DNA from: Ashinkailepas kermadecensis
Taxonomy: Eukaryota; Arthropoda; Thecostraca; Neolepadidae
Reading direction: 5' to 3'
Assembly: GCA_034440615.1 (NCBI GenBank)
Contig: JAOTOM010002691.1
Coordinates: 22,501 to 86,500, forward strand
Length of the DNA: 64,000 bases
Shown here: positions 23,963 to 34,746 of the stretch, in pieces
Layout of the letters: each line of letters begins with the position of its first letter
Position numbering within the stretch: the stretch's first letter is position 1
Notes under the pieces: model-generated
The model's database searches: none
Seen by the model: the letters and a program-made list of their open reading frames with translations, nothing else
Told to the model about the DNA's origin: nothing
Program-made: the position numbers and the translations under genes

Positions 23963-23966
23963 TTTA

Positions 23967-24944
23967 GGAGGAGATCCGTCGGCCCAATGAGCTTTAGCTT
24001 AGCTGAACCCTTGCCCGCGAAGCTCTGTTCGGGAGCCCCTTTTTAATTTGTTATCACGGGACTCATAATTGTCCTAGAGATTCTGTTTGGGAGGCCCGTT
24101 ATTTAGCAGGGCCATGTTCGGAAGGTTCTTGGTTTAAGAAGTCCCTTATTCTGGAAGCTCCTGTTCCGAAGAAAACCCATCACCAGGGGTGCAGGGGTGG
24201 AGGAATACATCGCGGGAAGGAAGGGGGGGGGAGGTGCTGTACTCGAGACACCTATTTTTTTCGGTACCGTATTAACTGACGTTGGCGATAATTTGTTATC
24301 ACTACGCGACTACTTTTTTCGAGGCATGTTCAGTGGGGAATTGTGCTACCAACCTGGCAGCACAATTCAGGAAAGCGGCTCCACGGATTTTTGTTCGGGG
24401 CGAGATCAAGGGCTTGGATTACTTTTGTCAGGGAAGGTCATAGGGGTACTATGAAATTTCCGAAATCCGACGCCTTTCCTCTTAAAAGGAGGAAACATTT
24501 TAGCTCCTGGCAACATTCGTTTCTGCAACAAAACTTGGCAGCAGACTTTCTTTTTCGTAGTGACAAATCTCAAGATTTATTGAACTCTAGCTGTACTTCC
24601 GGGAGTTAGGCAATGTGTCTGTAGCTTCTGACAAGTATCTTGATGATGCAATATCAATGATCAAAGCTCAGGGCTGGAAGAAGTCAAATCATTTCATACT
24701 AACCGTCATGGTAGAACTAACTAAGCGAGTCGCCACGATCTCAGAATGTACTAATTCCCGTTGTACCAATTCTACACTCATGGATCAAGATGGTGGTGGT
24801 GGTGGATATGTGCTGGGCGCGTCGACTGCATTGGTCATTTTGCGCCCATAACACTACCTGTCATAATGTTATTGTTGAGTCAGGGGTCTGAACTCATATC
24901 AGAGTGCTTATGATGGGCGGTATATGATGTCGAAGTTTACTTTT
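23967..24944. other. Intergenic sequence, nothing recognised
   Basis: The start continues the older CTGTTC-type degenerate repeat. 24600-24900 contains 'attttgcgcccataac', a phrase shared with three other places in the window. Confidence 0.35.
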
Positions 24945-25029
24945 TGCAAGAATATATATATATATATATATATATGTCAGCAGATGCAACGATCTGAGAA
25001 TCATCGGCCAACATTTGTCGCAATGTCAT

Positions 25030-25780
25030 CTCAGCACTTTGATACCCAAGATATCTGCGGCGCGCAGGTTCCAGTGCAGGGCAGCCAACGAGTACGTGGT
25101 ATACTGTAAGTGGAGTAGAACAGCGTGTGGAAAGAGGACGGTCACTTGCTGTCAACAGGTATCTATGTGTCGCTAGAGTATGACCTATCCGAAGACGGCA
25201 CAGCGCAACTTCCTTTCTCCTTTGTGTGCGAAATGATGACTTCCACGTCCCTAGCACTGGTTTTACAAGTTTCAGTTTACTGGTTTTCATGATCCAAGCG
25301 TATTGCCATTTTCGATGAACTAGGGATGATATAACTGGTTTGAAGTCTCCAGGAGGAAGGGCCAGGTGCGTCTTGCGGCCACCGTCTGCAGCCCTCCTTG
25401 CCGCCAGATCTGCGGCCTCGTTACCAGCCAGGCCTATGTGGCTTGGGATCCACATGAAATCTACGTCAACTTCTTCATCATGAAGAGAGGTCAAGGCTGT
25501 CGTAATATCATACAAGACGTGGTGGTCGTGACTAAATGCTTTCAGAGCCAATAGGCTACTCAGCGAATCAGTGAGAATCAAATATCTTTTGTCACCAATT
25601 CTGTTGTCATGCTGAATACAAAGAAGGTCCTGTAGAATGGCATAAAGTTCGGCGGTAAAATTGATGAGTGATTGGGAAGTCCAAATGATTCGATATGTAG
25701 GTTGCATACGAACGCACATCCTACGCCGTTACTGAGCTTTGATCCGTCGGTGTAGTTCCGCACTGTGTCTGGATATGAAT
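25030..25780 (-). pseudogene. LINE RNase H domain
   Basis: All four catalytic-type acidic positions can be read: YTDGSK (first Asp), TAELYAI (Glu), LTDSLSSL (Asp) and WIPSHIGLAGNEAADLAAR (last Asp). A frameshift near 25600-25700 separates the first from the rest. RNase H removes the RNA strand during second-strand synthesis of such elements. Confidence 0.85.
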
Positions 25781-26029
25781 GGATTCTTCTTAATGCCATC
25801 ATACGGGAGTCGGTGGCGCTAATATCAGCCTTCCGGGTATTACTCAGTGAGAGATCAATGGTGAACTCAATCCGACGCCAAGGTGGTGTAGTTGGGATGT
25901 TGAGCTGTGCTATGTTTTTCGGCTTGATTTGGCATTCGCGAAGAGAGTGGGCAAGACGCAGATTGAATGGCAACAGTGAGTTTCTGGTATTCGGGCGTGT
26001 AACAGGTGGAGTAGAGAATACCCATTGTT

Positions 26030-27570
26030 ACGTCGGGTGTCGTGGATTTTGGGCAAGCTTACAGGCGTATCTTAGTCCTAGCTTTTCACGTCGTAGTGAT
26101 AAGGGAGACTCGTCAGTCTCAACAAGAACACTGTCGGTTGGCGATGTCCGGAACGCACCTGTAGCAACGCGTAAAGCGGCGTGGTGCACAGTATCAAGCA
26201 TCCGTTTAGTGGTCTGTGAAGCACCATCGTATATAAAACTTCCGTAGTCAATCCGTGAGCGAATCAAAGCACGATACATGAGGAGTAAAACACTTCGATC
26301 TGCTCCATATGAGCATCGAGATACGACTTTCAAAACATGCAGCCCTTTGGTACAACTCTCTTTCAGCCGTGTGATGTGATCCTTAAAAGTGTTTCGTTTG
26401 TCCATCTGTATCCCCAGGAATCTGACCGACGATTGAAAAGATACAGGTCGTCCAGAGATATTAATGACAGGATCTGAACATTGCCTGCGGCGACAGAAGT
26501 GGATGGCTGCTGTCTTCGTCGAAGAGAAACTAAAGCCCGTGGCGTGGCACCACTTTTCCAATTTACCGACAGCTAACTGAAGTTGTCTTTGAACGCTACG
26601 AAGACTACGGGAGCAGCACCACATGGAAAAGTCGTCCACAAAGAGAGCCCGCCCTATTTATCGTGGTAATTCATCATTATGTCATTTATGGAAAGTGCGA
26701 ATAATACTACACTTAAGACACTTCCTTGTGGCATACCATCTGCTTGCAGAAATCTGTCGGAACGAATGCCGGCCACACGCACTCGGAAATATCGCTCGGA
26801 TAGAAAATTGCTCAGAAAGACCCCCATGTGGCCGCGAATGCCACAATCATACAATTTGCTCAGAATTCCATAGCGCCGTGCCGTGTCGAACACACCTTCA
26901 ATGTAAACAAATATAGCTACTGTATGTCTATGTGTCATAAAACCAGCGCGAATGGCCGAGTCTAGTGTTAGAACATTATTTATTGTACTACGGTGTTTTC
27001 TGAAGCCACACAGAATGTTATTAAACTGATTAGTGGATTCTAAAAACCACATCAACCTCGTATTTATCATTTTTTCGAATGGTTTGCACAACGCTGATGT
27101 GAGGGACACCGGTCGGTAATGTAGTGGATCACTACCTGTTTTATTTGGTTTAAGTATAGGGATAATAATTGCCTCACGCCACGACGGGGGAAATGTACCT
27201 TCCTCCCACATGGTGTTGTACAGCGAGAGGAGAGTTGAGAGTTGAGAGGAGAGGAGAGAGCGTCTCTGTGTAGCTGTTTAATAATACAATTGTGCACCTT
27301 ATCAGGTCCTTCAGAAACAGATCTAAGTGGTGAAATTCCAGAATTTAATTCAGTCATGGTGAAGGATACATTGTAAGGAAAACTGGTGGTGGCGCTAAAG
27401 TCGATAATATTCGATTCCCTTTGCATTCGGAATTGATTAAACCGTGAACTTCTAGTATTTTTACATCGCTCAGAGGGTGTTCGAGAGATCTCGTCTGCTA
27501 CTTCTTTTGGCCTAAGGTAATCATGTCCATTCGCATGGAGAGCTGGTGCTGCCGCTGGTGCCATCCGTCC
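26030..27570 (-). pseudogene. LINE reverse transcriptase domain
   Basis: Blocks read in order across several frames: GPDKVHNCIIKQL, FPPSWREAIIIPILKP, YRPVSLTSALCKPFEKMI, GFRKHRST, then MPQGSVLSVVLFAL, and VDDFSMWC in the catalytic xxDD position. They continue with the thumb phrase LGIQMDKRNTFKDHI and RSRIDYGSFIY. Frame breaks near 27210 and 26650 disrupt the ORF. Confidence 0.88.
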
Positions 27571-27994
27571 CGAAACTCGTTTTATTTGCGCCCATACTGA
27601 TGATATTTTTGTGGAACAGTTCAGTTTGCTTATGTATGATTTTCAGGACTCACGCTTGGCTTCTGCTATGACTTGCCTTGCACGTGCCCTAGCTTTCCTA
27701 TATGCAATTCAGTTTTCGGTAGAGCAGCTGCGGTCAAAAGCACGAAATGCTCTTCTACGGGCACGAATAGCAAGACGACACTTGTCAGACCACCATGGAA
27801 CTGGAATACGCTTAGATGTGCCAGAGGAGCGATGAATATTGTGCTTGGCGCATTGTAGCAGCCTAGCTGTAAATTCTTCAATCGAGAGATCCTCGGAGCG
27901 GTCGCTGAACTTCTCATGAATATCGGACTGGAAGGAGTCCCAGTCTGCTTTCTCGATAACCTACTTCGGGGGTCGTTGGCCTACGGCGACGTCA

Positions 27995-28650
27995 TCCAAT
28001 AATTTTATCCAAATGGGGAAATGATCGCTGGTAAGAGGGTCATCTGCAACGTACCACTCAATGTATGGGGATAGCCGTAGGCTGCAAAGGGTAAGATCCA
28101 GTACGGAAGTTTGACCAGTTGGAAACGTAAAATGTGTTCATGTTCCGGTATTAAGTATGCTAACACACTCATTATTTATTATACTTTCCAGCTGCCGACC
28201 ACGTGCACTGGTCCGGCTGGAGCCCCAAAGCGGATGGTGGGCATTGAAATCGTCGCATATTATAAATGGTGTTGGAAGCTGCGCGAGAAGGCTAATTACT
28301 TCCGATGAGGGAAGAGGCATTGCAGGTGGTATGTAAATACTGCAGATGGCAACGGCGCGGTGGTTTAGTGTTGTTCTCGCTGAGACACACTGGAGAGCAG
28401 AAGAAATGGGTAATTGTCGGCAAGGGCTACTGTGGTGTATGGCGAGGAGCACACCACCATGCGGCACGGTAGTAAATGATACGTCTTTTCGTAAAACAGT
28501 GTAATATTTTAGTTGGAACGGGGCATCTGGATCTAGTTTCGTTTCCTGTATGCATACTACCGACGGCGTTCGGGAACTTAAAAGATGCTTGAGGTCATTG
28601 AGGCTGGATTTCATTCCCCTACAGTTCCACTGTAAAACTACGATGTGGTT
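27995..28650 (-). pseudogene. LINE APE-type endonuclease domain
   Basis: The phrases CIQETKL (catalytic Glu), GGVLLAIHHSSP, IICDDFNAHHPLWGS (normally GDFNAHH; Gly is Cys here) and TSDHFPIW (catalytic Asp-His) appear in order. The last lies in a different frame from the first three. Confidence 0.88.
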
Positions 28651-28704
28651 AAGTTAATACAGTAAAACATGTGCGTAGTCAAAAGATATAATTACATGAA
28701 ATGA

Positions 28705-29657
28705 CTAGTGTATATCACAAACCCAGCGACAGCTTGGTAAGTTAATAAAGAAAGCATATAAACCAGATAGTAACATGTGGACGTCATTGTTGCTAGAATA
28801 GGTCGGAGGCGGTTTAAAATTGAGTTCCGGTGCCCTGTCTCGAAGGAGAGTCCATCGAGGACTCAAGGAGGCCGCTCCGATCAGGGCCGAGTGAATGTGT
28901 CTTGGGGCGGAACCTTTGTGGGCCACTCCCCGGCAGGGATCCAGACAGAGGAAGCGCTCGTTTTTGCGGGACACTCAGCTGCGGCGGAGGCGGCGGAGGA
29001 CCCATTTCGGATGCTCCCACCGGTCCCTCCACTCGCCGTCGCGGTAACGCGGTGACTGACCTTGGGGGAGGCGACATGTCGGTACCTTGTCGGCCCTTGA
29101 CACGGGCCTTTTCCATTTGAGCGAGCTGTGCTCGCTTGGCTTCGCGGGCACGCCTTTCGGCTTCTTGAAATTGAAGTTGACGTCTGAAATTTGGATAGGT
29201 CGGTGCGTGTTTCTGGACGGTGATGCAGGTGCGGATGTAGATGTTGAGGGCGAGGGCGAGGCCTGGCTCTCCGGAAGGGGGGAGGATTCCGGGAGAGGGG
29301 GGGGGGAGAGGATGGATTTAGGGGTGGTAGTGGGGCGCGAGGGAGGGGAGGGGATGCTGGAGGGCGGACGGGAGGTGGGAGGTGGGAGGCGGGGACTTCA
29401 AGGTAGGTGATGTGGTAGAAGGGGAGGGGCTGGGCTTGGGTAGAGGGGACCGAGCAGGCCTCCTAGACCGGGTGGCCAGAGTCCATTCCTCGCCCGCAGG
29501 GACCGATCTGGATGAGGCCTTGGATTGTTCATCAGTGCCTTCAATTGTGAGTGGGACCTCGGTGGTTTCGGTGTTTTGTGGGAGGGACTGCGCCTGCCTC
29601 CCTGGTGCTGCTAGGGGCACTCCAAATGCTCGGAGAAGGGCTGTTAGCTGGGTGATC
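28705..29657 (-). pseudogene. LINE ORF1 (gag-like) C-terminal part
   Basis: It is related to the ORF1 of the second copy at 48597-49556. Shared phrases are LLRAFGVPLAAPGRQAQSLP, KARVKGRQGTDM and NNDVHMLLSGLYAFF. It is Pro/Ser-rich. Frameshifts relative to the other copy are present. Confidence 0.75.
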
Positions 29658-29867
29658 ACCTATCCATGCCATATATATGATGTCCTACTGTTGACCTGCG
29701 GCGGATTCTTTTTCCCAAAAGTGAGTGCAAATCAAACCAGGGTCAAAGAGATTAGGCCTGTGGCACCCCTCTTCATGCAGCTTGCGCCTATACTTGGCAT
29801 GCGGAAAATTACGACGTACGATCGTTGGATGTTAAGTAGATATGCCGCATTAGGCATGACGAACAAA
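29658..29867. other. Short unassigned sequence beyond the LINE 5' truncation
   Basis: Homology to the second LINE copy stops at 29657. Nothing recognised. Confidence 0.35.
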
Positions 29868-29975
29868 TTGTAGGATTTAAGTCGATGTTGCATATCCCAG
29901 GGGTGGTTTTTGAAGGGTCGACAAGGTAAATATTGTTTGCCCATGCGTGGGAGCAGTGCACTGTCTAGGGACCTC
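29868..29975 (+). repeat. About 105-bp dispersed repeat, copy 1
   Basis: Begins GTAGGATTTAAGTCGATGTT and ends CACTGTCTAGGGA. A close direct copy lies at 46646-46749. Both lie a short distance from the 5' side of an I-like LINE copy, though in opposite orientations to it. Confidence 0.85.
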
Positions 29976-30183
29976 TCGATATGAAGATGCCACACGCTAG
30001 GGAAGACTGATGACAGATGAAGATATATTCATGAATCTGTCGCGCGGTTTCTTTATAAAATAGCACTGGCTACCGATTGCTGGATCCTCCTTTTTCGAAC
30101 GCCAATGATAGTAAAAAAACAAACAAATATGCATGATATACGATGCTATTATATATGCGTTAAGTGCGGATAAATTTTTCGTG

Positions 30184-31896
30184 CTACAGCTCTCCAGCAT
30201 GTGATTCGCCTTCGTCAGTGTGATTCACCTCCCTCTGAAAACCCGCCTCCACATCCGCCACTGTCTCCGGCATGCGCATGCCCAACGTTTCCGGCAGCAG
30301 CAGGAACGCCAGGCCGGCGGAGAGCGAGAACACGCCGAACACGGCCGTCGGCGCGCTCTGGTGTAGCTCGCTGACCATGTCTACCACGAACGGCGACACA
30401 GCGGCGCCCAGTCGCAACATCACTTGACATAGGCCGAACCCGATGCCGCGCATAGACGTCGGCAGGTACTCGGGCGTGTAGGTGTACATCGAGGTGAACG
30501 CCAGCCCGATGAACAGCTTGCCGATCAGTCCGAGCGCGATGCGCGCGCTGGCGTCCTTGAAGGCGATGATGAGGAACATGGCGACGGCGGTGAGGACAAA
30601 GCACGCCGCGATCGGCCGGCGGCGCCCCAGTCGGTTGATGACGGGAAAGGCCACGCTGCACGGCAGGTCGGAGAGTCCGATGAAGAGGCCGACTAGATGT
30701 GGGTGTGGACTGAGCTGCGTCGTGTCAAAAACGATGCCGAAGTACGCACCCGACACAACAAACCAAGTGAACGCACTGATCAGAATGTTTTTCCGCATTT
30801 GAGGTGTGCGGAACAGCTGCTTGACCTTGTTCATCAGCCTGATGTACTGAGTGTCGCCCTCCTCCCCGGCCACGGCCACCTGACGTGCCAGGTCCTTCTC
30901 TTGTATACGTGCCATTGCCGTAATCACCACATCTCTGTCTGGCATCTGCTTCCTGTTCCAGCGGGCACCACGCTCCAAGACAGCGTATGCCTCGTCCATC
31001 CGACCCTGCAGCAGAAGCCAACGAGGCGATTCGGGCATGATGAAGACGTTGGGGAGCAGTGCCAAACACGGCACGGCATAAGCCAGCTGGAGGAGGCGTC
31101 TCGTGCGAATCCAGTATGAGCCGGCCGCCACCAGCATGGTGCCCACAGTGAAGGGGAACAGAGAGACGGCAGTGATGCAGGCGCGCGGGCCGAAACTGCT
31201 CAGCTCCATCGTCAGGATGTACTGGCTGCCGGTCATGCCGGCCATGGCCAGACCGCTTAGAAAGCGGCACACCACGAACATCTCGTAGTCGACGACGGCC
31301 GCCGAGGCGAAGGCCACCAGCACGATCAGCAGCATTGAAGGCAGGAACACCGGGCGCCGGCCGAACCGGTCGGCCAGCTCGCCGGCGCAGATGGCGCCCA
31401 CCAGGCCGCCTATCATCAGGATCGACTGCAACACCGACAGCAGCGGTTTCCGCGCGCACACCAGTCCCCACTCGGTCACCACGGTCGACTGGTACAGGGT
31501 GTGGTCCCACACCCAGCGCGTGCACGTGACGCTGGCGTTAGCGCTCTGAACGCACTCTGGCGTGTCGTCAGGCAGATCGTTGTAGGTGGCGTTGGCATCG
31601 AAACCATCGGCGCATTTGAACGGTGGCGATCCTCCGATGAACATCATCGACATGGAGAAGAACGGCAGGATCAACCACATGAGCGACATGTATAGGATGA
31701 GAAGTGCCTGCCAGCGGCCCATGCCGCAGCAGAAAAAAAGTATGTCCTCAAAGTTCTTCGCACGACTGATGTCTGTGACCTCGGCATTGCAGACGTCATC
31801 GGCAGCGATTGATACTGCGTGTTTCGAATGTTCAGACTTCTTCACGGCGGTGGCACCGGATGTCGTCGTTTCGCCGTTGGGTGTTGTCGAGTCCAT
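30184..31896 (-). CDS. Organic cation transporter-like protein (SLC22 family, MFS)
   Basis: A 570-aa product, within the usual SLC22 length. Members move organic cations, carnitine or anions across the plasma membrane; the substrate here is unknown. Features in order: a hydrophilic N-terminus, FEDIL at about 49-53, TM1 near 62-86, then a large extracellular loop (about 88-148) with four Cys and two N-glycosylation sites (NAT 102, NAS 120). The MFS motif ELADRFGRRPV is at 173-183, PESPRWL at 288-294 before the cytoplasmic loop, a second-half RLGRRRP at 422-428, and PETLG at 535-539 near the last membrane segment. I chose the ATG at 31896 over the in-frame one at 31998 because a strong 3' splice site (TCTTTTCTTCTTTCAG) falls between them. 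The coding part has no intron and no break. A TATATAA on the minus strand near 32878 is a possible but unproved promoter. Confidence 0.93.
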   Translation of the reverse strand: MDSTTPNGETTTSGATAVKKSEHSKHAVSIAADDVCNAEVTDISRAKNFEDILFFCCGMGRWQALLILYMSLMWLILPFFSMSMMFIGGSPPFKCADGFDANATYNDLPDDTPECVQSANASVTCTRWVWDHTLYQSTVVTEWGLVCARKPLLSVLQSILMIGGLVGAICAGELADRFGRRPVFLPSMLLIVLVAFASAAVVDYEMFVVCRFLSGLAMAGMTGSQYILTMELSSFGPRACITAVSLFPFTVGTMLVAAGSYWIRTRRLLQLAYAVPCLALLPNVFIMPESPRWLLLQGRMDEAYAVLERGARWNRKQMPDRDVVITAMARIQEKDLARQVAVAGEEGDTQYIRLMNKVKQLFRTPQMRKNILISAFTWFVVSGAYFGIVFDTTQLSPHPHLVGLFIGLSDLPCSVAFPVINRLGRRRPIAACFVLTAVAMFLIIAFKDASARIALGLIGKLFIGLAFTSMYTYTPEYLPTSMRGIGFGLCQVMLRLGAAVSPFVVDMVSELHQSAPTAVFGVFSLSAGLAFLLLPETLGMRMPETVADVEAGFQREVNHTDEGESHAGEL

Positions 31897-31954
31897 TACA
31901 AGTTGTATTTTATGGTGGCCTAGAGGTAACCCGACGACAAAACACACTGGAAGC

Positions 31955-31972
31955 CTGAAAGAAGAAAAGACT
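31955..31972 (-). other. 3' splice acceptor of a 5'UTR intron of the SLC22-like gene
   Basis: The minus strand reads a pyrimidine tract followed by CAG, and the exon then starts GCTTCCAGTG at 31954, 58 bp upstream of the chosen ATG. The matching donor was not located. Confidence 0.6.
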
Positions 31973-31996
31973 TCGTCAGAAAACGTGGAAGAAAAC

Positions 31997-33919
31997 ACGA
32001 CCAGAGGACATTATACTAACAGGTCACCCACATATATTGTGATGGCCTGGCCAGTGTCCAAAAAGGACCATATTGCAGCAATTTCAGTCGAGAACTCAGA
32101 GAAGTGACAGAGACTATTCCTCTCAATCTCTCCGCTGCTTATTTGGGGGGGAGCTCTTGACCCCGGGCGGGCCCATTGGGTGTCCCTACGTCGGGCTGCC
32201 GTGAGTTTGGGGATTGTCATCTGTAGCAAGGTTATAGGCAGATCAAATCGAATGTTGCGTGTGCGACATTCGTCGAATGCGACCACGTTGGTCCACTCTC
32301 CTTCAGTGACGGGTGCAGCAGACAGGCAGGAGGGGCAATGGAGAAGAACCAGGTACGAGTTCATATGAACTGCATCCCGGGCCAGCGGTCAGAAATACAA
32401 AAATGGGTCATACAAACTCGTCATGTAGGATCCTCGGGAAGATGTGGCCGTTGTAAGATGGCAATCACTCTATGAGAGTACATACGTGTTAAAACTACGC
32501 GTGGGACATCCGTCATATAGGTCCCTCAGGTCGATGTGGCAGTTGTAAGATGACAATCACTCGGTCAGAGAGCATGCGTATTGCAACCAGTGTGTAATCC
32601 AACGGTGGGTCTTCTTCCCTTCGTTCTTCCACTCTACCCTTAAACTAACAGGAATAATCATTAAAATTATAGTCAAGCTATAGTCAAGGTGCAGACTAGT
32701 TTTCAATCAAAACTGTAGAGGAACTGAAGGGATGCTCTTGAGTAGGCTTGTGGAGTGGCTGAACGCATACTCCACACTGTCTCGATGGCATGTTGCCAGA
32801 AACTTGTGCGTGTAGAAGATTGCTTGTATTTGCAGAGAAGATCCAAGTGAGAGAGGTAGAACAGTTTGCATGACACATTATATACAGTAACAGACGACGT
32901 GTCCGAGTGCGGTTCGGCAGCAGCGGCCCGTACGCACGCGCAATGATCTCAGCGAGGTCACGGGCGATACTGGCAAGCGGCCAGTTGTCTGCGCAGGCGC
33001 ATAACCTTGGCTAGCAGGTATGCCGCCGGTGTGCCGCTGCTGCGGCCCGCCACAGGCTGTTCAGAGGCGAAGCTTAGTATCCATAGCTCTGAAGACGAAT
33101 GCACCTGCAAGCCAAGATATATGCTTTCGTTCTGAGCGTATCGATGCAAGTGAAGACTTGAAACACAGGTGTAAAATTGGTATTGGAAAGCTAGGTAGAG
33201 ATAATGCACAACGCCTCACGTTATCGAGTGCCAACACTTGCCTAAAGTGGCCATTAATCGAAGCGCAAGCTTTGACAGAGAAAACATTGGAACGATGAAG
33301 CTGATATATTCCGTACAATATTAACTCGTTCTTCACCACCGTAGTTGAGATGAAGAAAGATATTTCGTGGCTTGGATAAATGTCTTTCAAGTACATGATG
33401 CACTAAATTTACAAAGGCTTCAGTATTTAGTGAATTTTTGTTCTCAGGCAAATCATCCCAACAAAAGTCTCGGTGTCAACCATACCAGAGCATATTTCTA
33501 TCATCCATCATTGGAATCATGGAGACGTTGCCAGTATCGGCAGCTTCCTTTCGCGACACCCATGTGAAACTTAAGTTCGTCTCGAGGGTGAGAACGACTT
33601 AGAACCTGGCATACTTTATCAATGATTGCTTGCATGCTTGTCCATCATAGCCGTTCCATGTCCAATGTTCCATGCTCGCGGTTCCATGTTTCATCCATCA
33701 TGCGCTTTTCGGTAACTAGAAGCATGACAAACAAAGCAAGTCTGCAACCACGAGTCTATCAATTCATGGCGGAGTGCGTTTTCCTGAAGTCGTGAGTGTC
33801 GTGAAGTCGTGGTGTCGTGAGTCGTGAGTGAAGTCAGGTGCTGAAATACACGGTATGGTGGCAAATGGTGTAAACGATGTGCCAGTATACAACTACGTGA
33901 GCCGATCCATCCTTCAGAC
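31997..33919. other. Upstream of the SLC22-like gene; diverged tandem duplication
   Basis: A roughly 91-bp unit is present twice, at about 32421-32500 and 32512-32590. Shared words are 'gtcatgtagg/gtcatatagg' and 'gttgtaagatg.caatcact'. 32890-33070 is CpG-rich and could hold the 5' non-coding exon of the transporter. No coding exon recognised. Confidence 0.4.
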
Positions 33920-33959
33920 GGGGCTGTTCAAATATACATAGGAATCAGTCCTGACAAAC

Positions 33960-34330
33960 ACTGTCAATGACAACAGTCTGACACTAATCTGACGTGTCTG
34001 CAAGCTTACCAGCAAAACTTGGCGTGCTTTTGAGCCCTGAGAGCTCACGAACCCTGACGCCAGTACCCTGACGTGCTTATCGGCACAAGAACGGTGTACT
34101 CTGGCGCATTTGTGAGCCCATGAACGGTACCCTAGCATGTACATGAGGTCATGAACACTACTCTGGCGAGTTTGTGGGACCATGGATACTAGTCTGGAGT
34201 GTTCGTGAGCCCATGGGCTACTCCGGCGTGCTCGTTGGCCCAATACGTTACTCTGGGAGTGTTTGTGAGCCCACGAACAATACTCTGGCGTGCTTGCGAG
34301 CTGATGAGCCAGCAGTACTCTGGAGCGGTG
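33960..34330. repeat. 31-bp degenerate minisatellite, segment 1
   Basis: Diverged units of ACTCTGGCGTGTTCGTGAGC followed by CCACGAACAGT. Same family as 35420-35790 and 36650-37125. Confidence 0.8.
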
Positions 34331-34746
34331 TTTGAAAAATGGCACATTGAAAAATGGCAAATAAAAAAAATATTAAATTTACTCCTCAACATAATTATGC
34401 ACTCCAAATAAAAATTCACCCACTGTGTTGTCACCGAAAGAGGCATACTTGAAGTGCGATCAGTGTTAGTCATGTCATTATCCAACATAAATATTTGCGA
34501 TGACGTAGCAGCATGCCTCCGGGTAGTGACATCCGGCTGGGATCGGGGTTCACTTCTGGGATGTCCTAGTCTAGCGATATTGAGTCCCTGACACCAAACC
34601 CTGATGATGTCATTAAAAAATGCACATCTGTTACTTCAGGTGATGATATGAGCTTCGGGAGCATTCGAAGACCTACCAGGAGCAGGACGGATATGCACGC
34701 ACCAAAGATAAGTCCTCCTTTCTTTTGCATGTCTTGAACACATGGC
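34331..34746. other. Unassigned sequence before the foldback element
   Basis: AT-rich at first. 'aagtcctcctttc' at 34709 resembles the terminal sequence of the adjacent foldback element. No gene seen. Confidence 0.35.

Larger units (their letters stand above)
21687..23966 (+). mobile_element. Deleted Ty3/gypsy-type LTR retrotransposon with TTTA target duplication
   Basis: Two 242-bp LTRs (21691-21932 and 23721-23962) begin TGTAGACGGG and end GACTACA. They flank only about 1.8 kb of interior. The 4-bp target duplication TTTA sits at 21687-21690 and 23963-23966. The interior keeps a gag start, then jumps to an integrase C-terminal tail, so most of gag-pol (protease, RT, RNase H, integrase core) is missing. 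I counted 9 differences between the LTRs (about 96% identical), so it is not very recent. A TGG begins one base after the 5' LTR, a plausible primer-binding site; the tRNA is not identified. The polypurine tract is weak. Confidence 0.85.
24945..29657 (-). mobile_element. I-clade-like LINE, copy 1 (5'-truncated, frameshifted)
   Basis: The minus strand carries, in 5' to 3' order, an ORF1 tail (29657-28705), endonuclease (about 28650-27995), reverse transcriptase (about 27570-26030) and RNase H (about 25780-25030). It ends in a short TA-rich tail at 24951-24975. An RNase H after the RT is typical of the I group of LINEs. Homology to the second copy (plus strand, from 48597) begins abruptly at 29657, so the 5' end is truncated inside ORF1. 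At least four frame breaks make it inactive. Confidence 0.88.

Noticed and set aside
31897..31998. Upstream in-frame ATG of the transporter as the start
   Set aside because: A strong polypyrimidine-CAG acceptor lies between the two ATGs, and the extra residues do not look like an SLC22 N-terminus.
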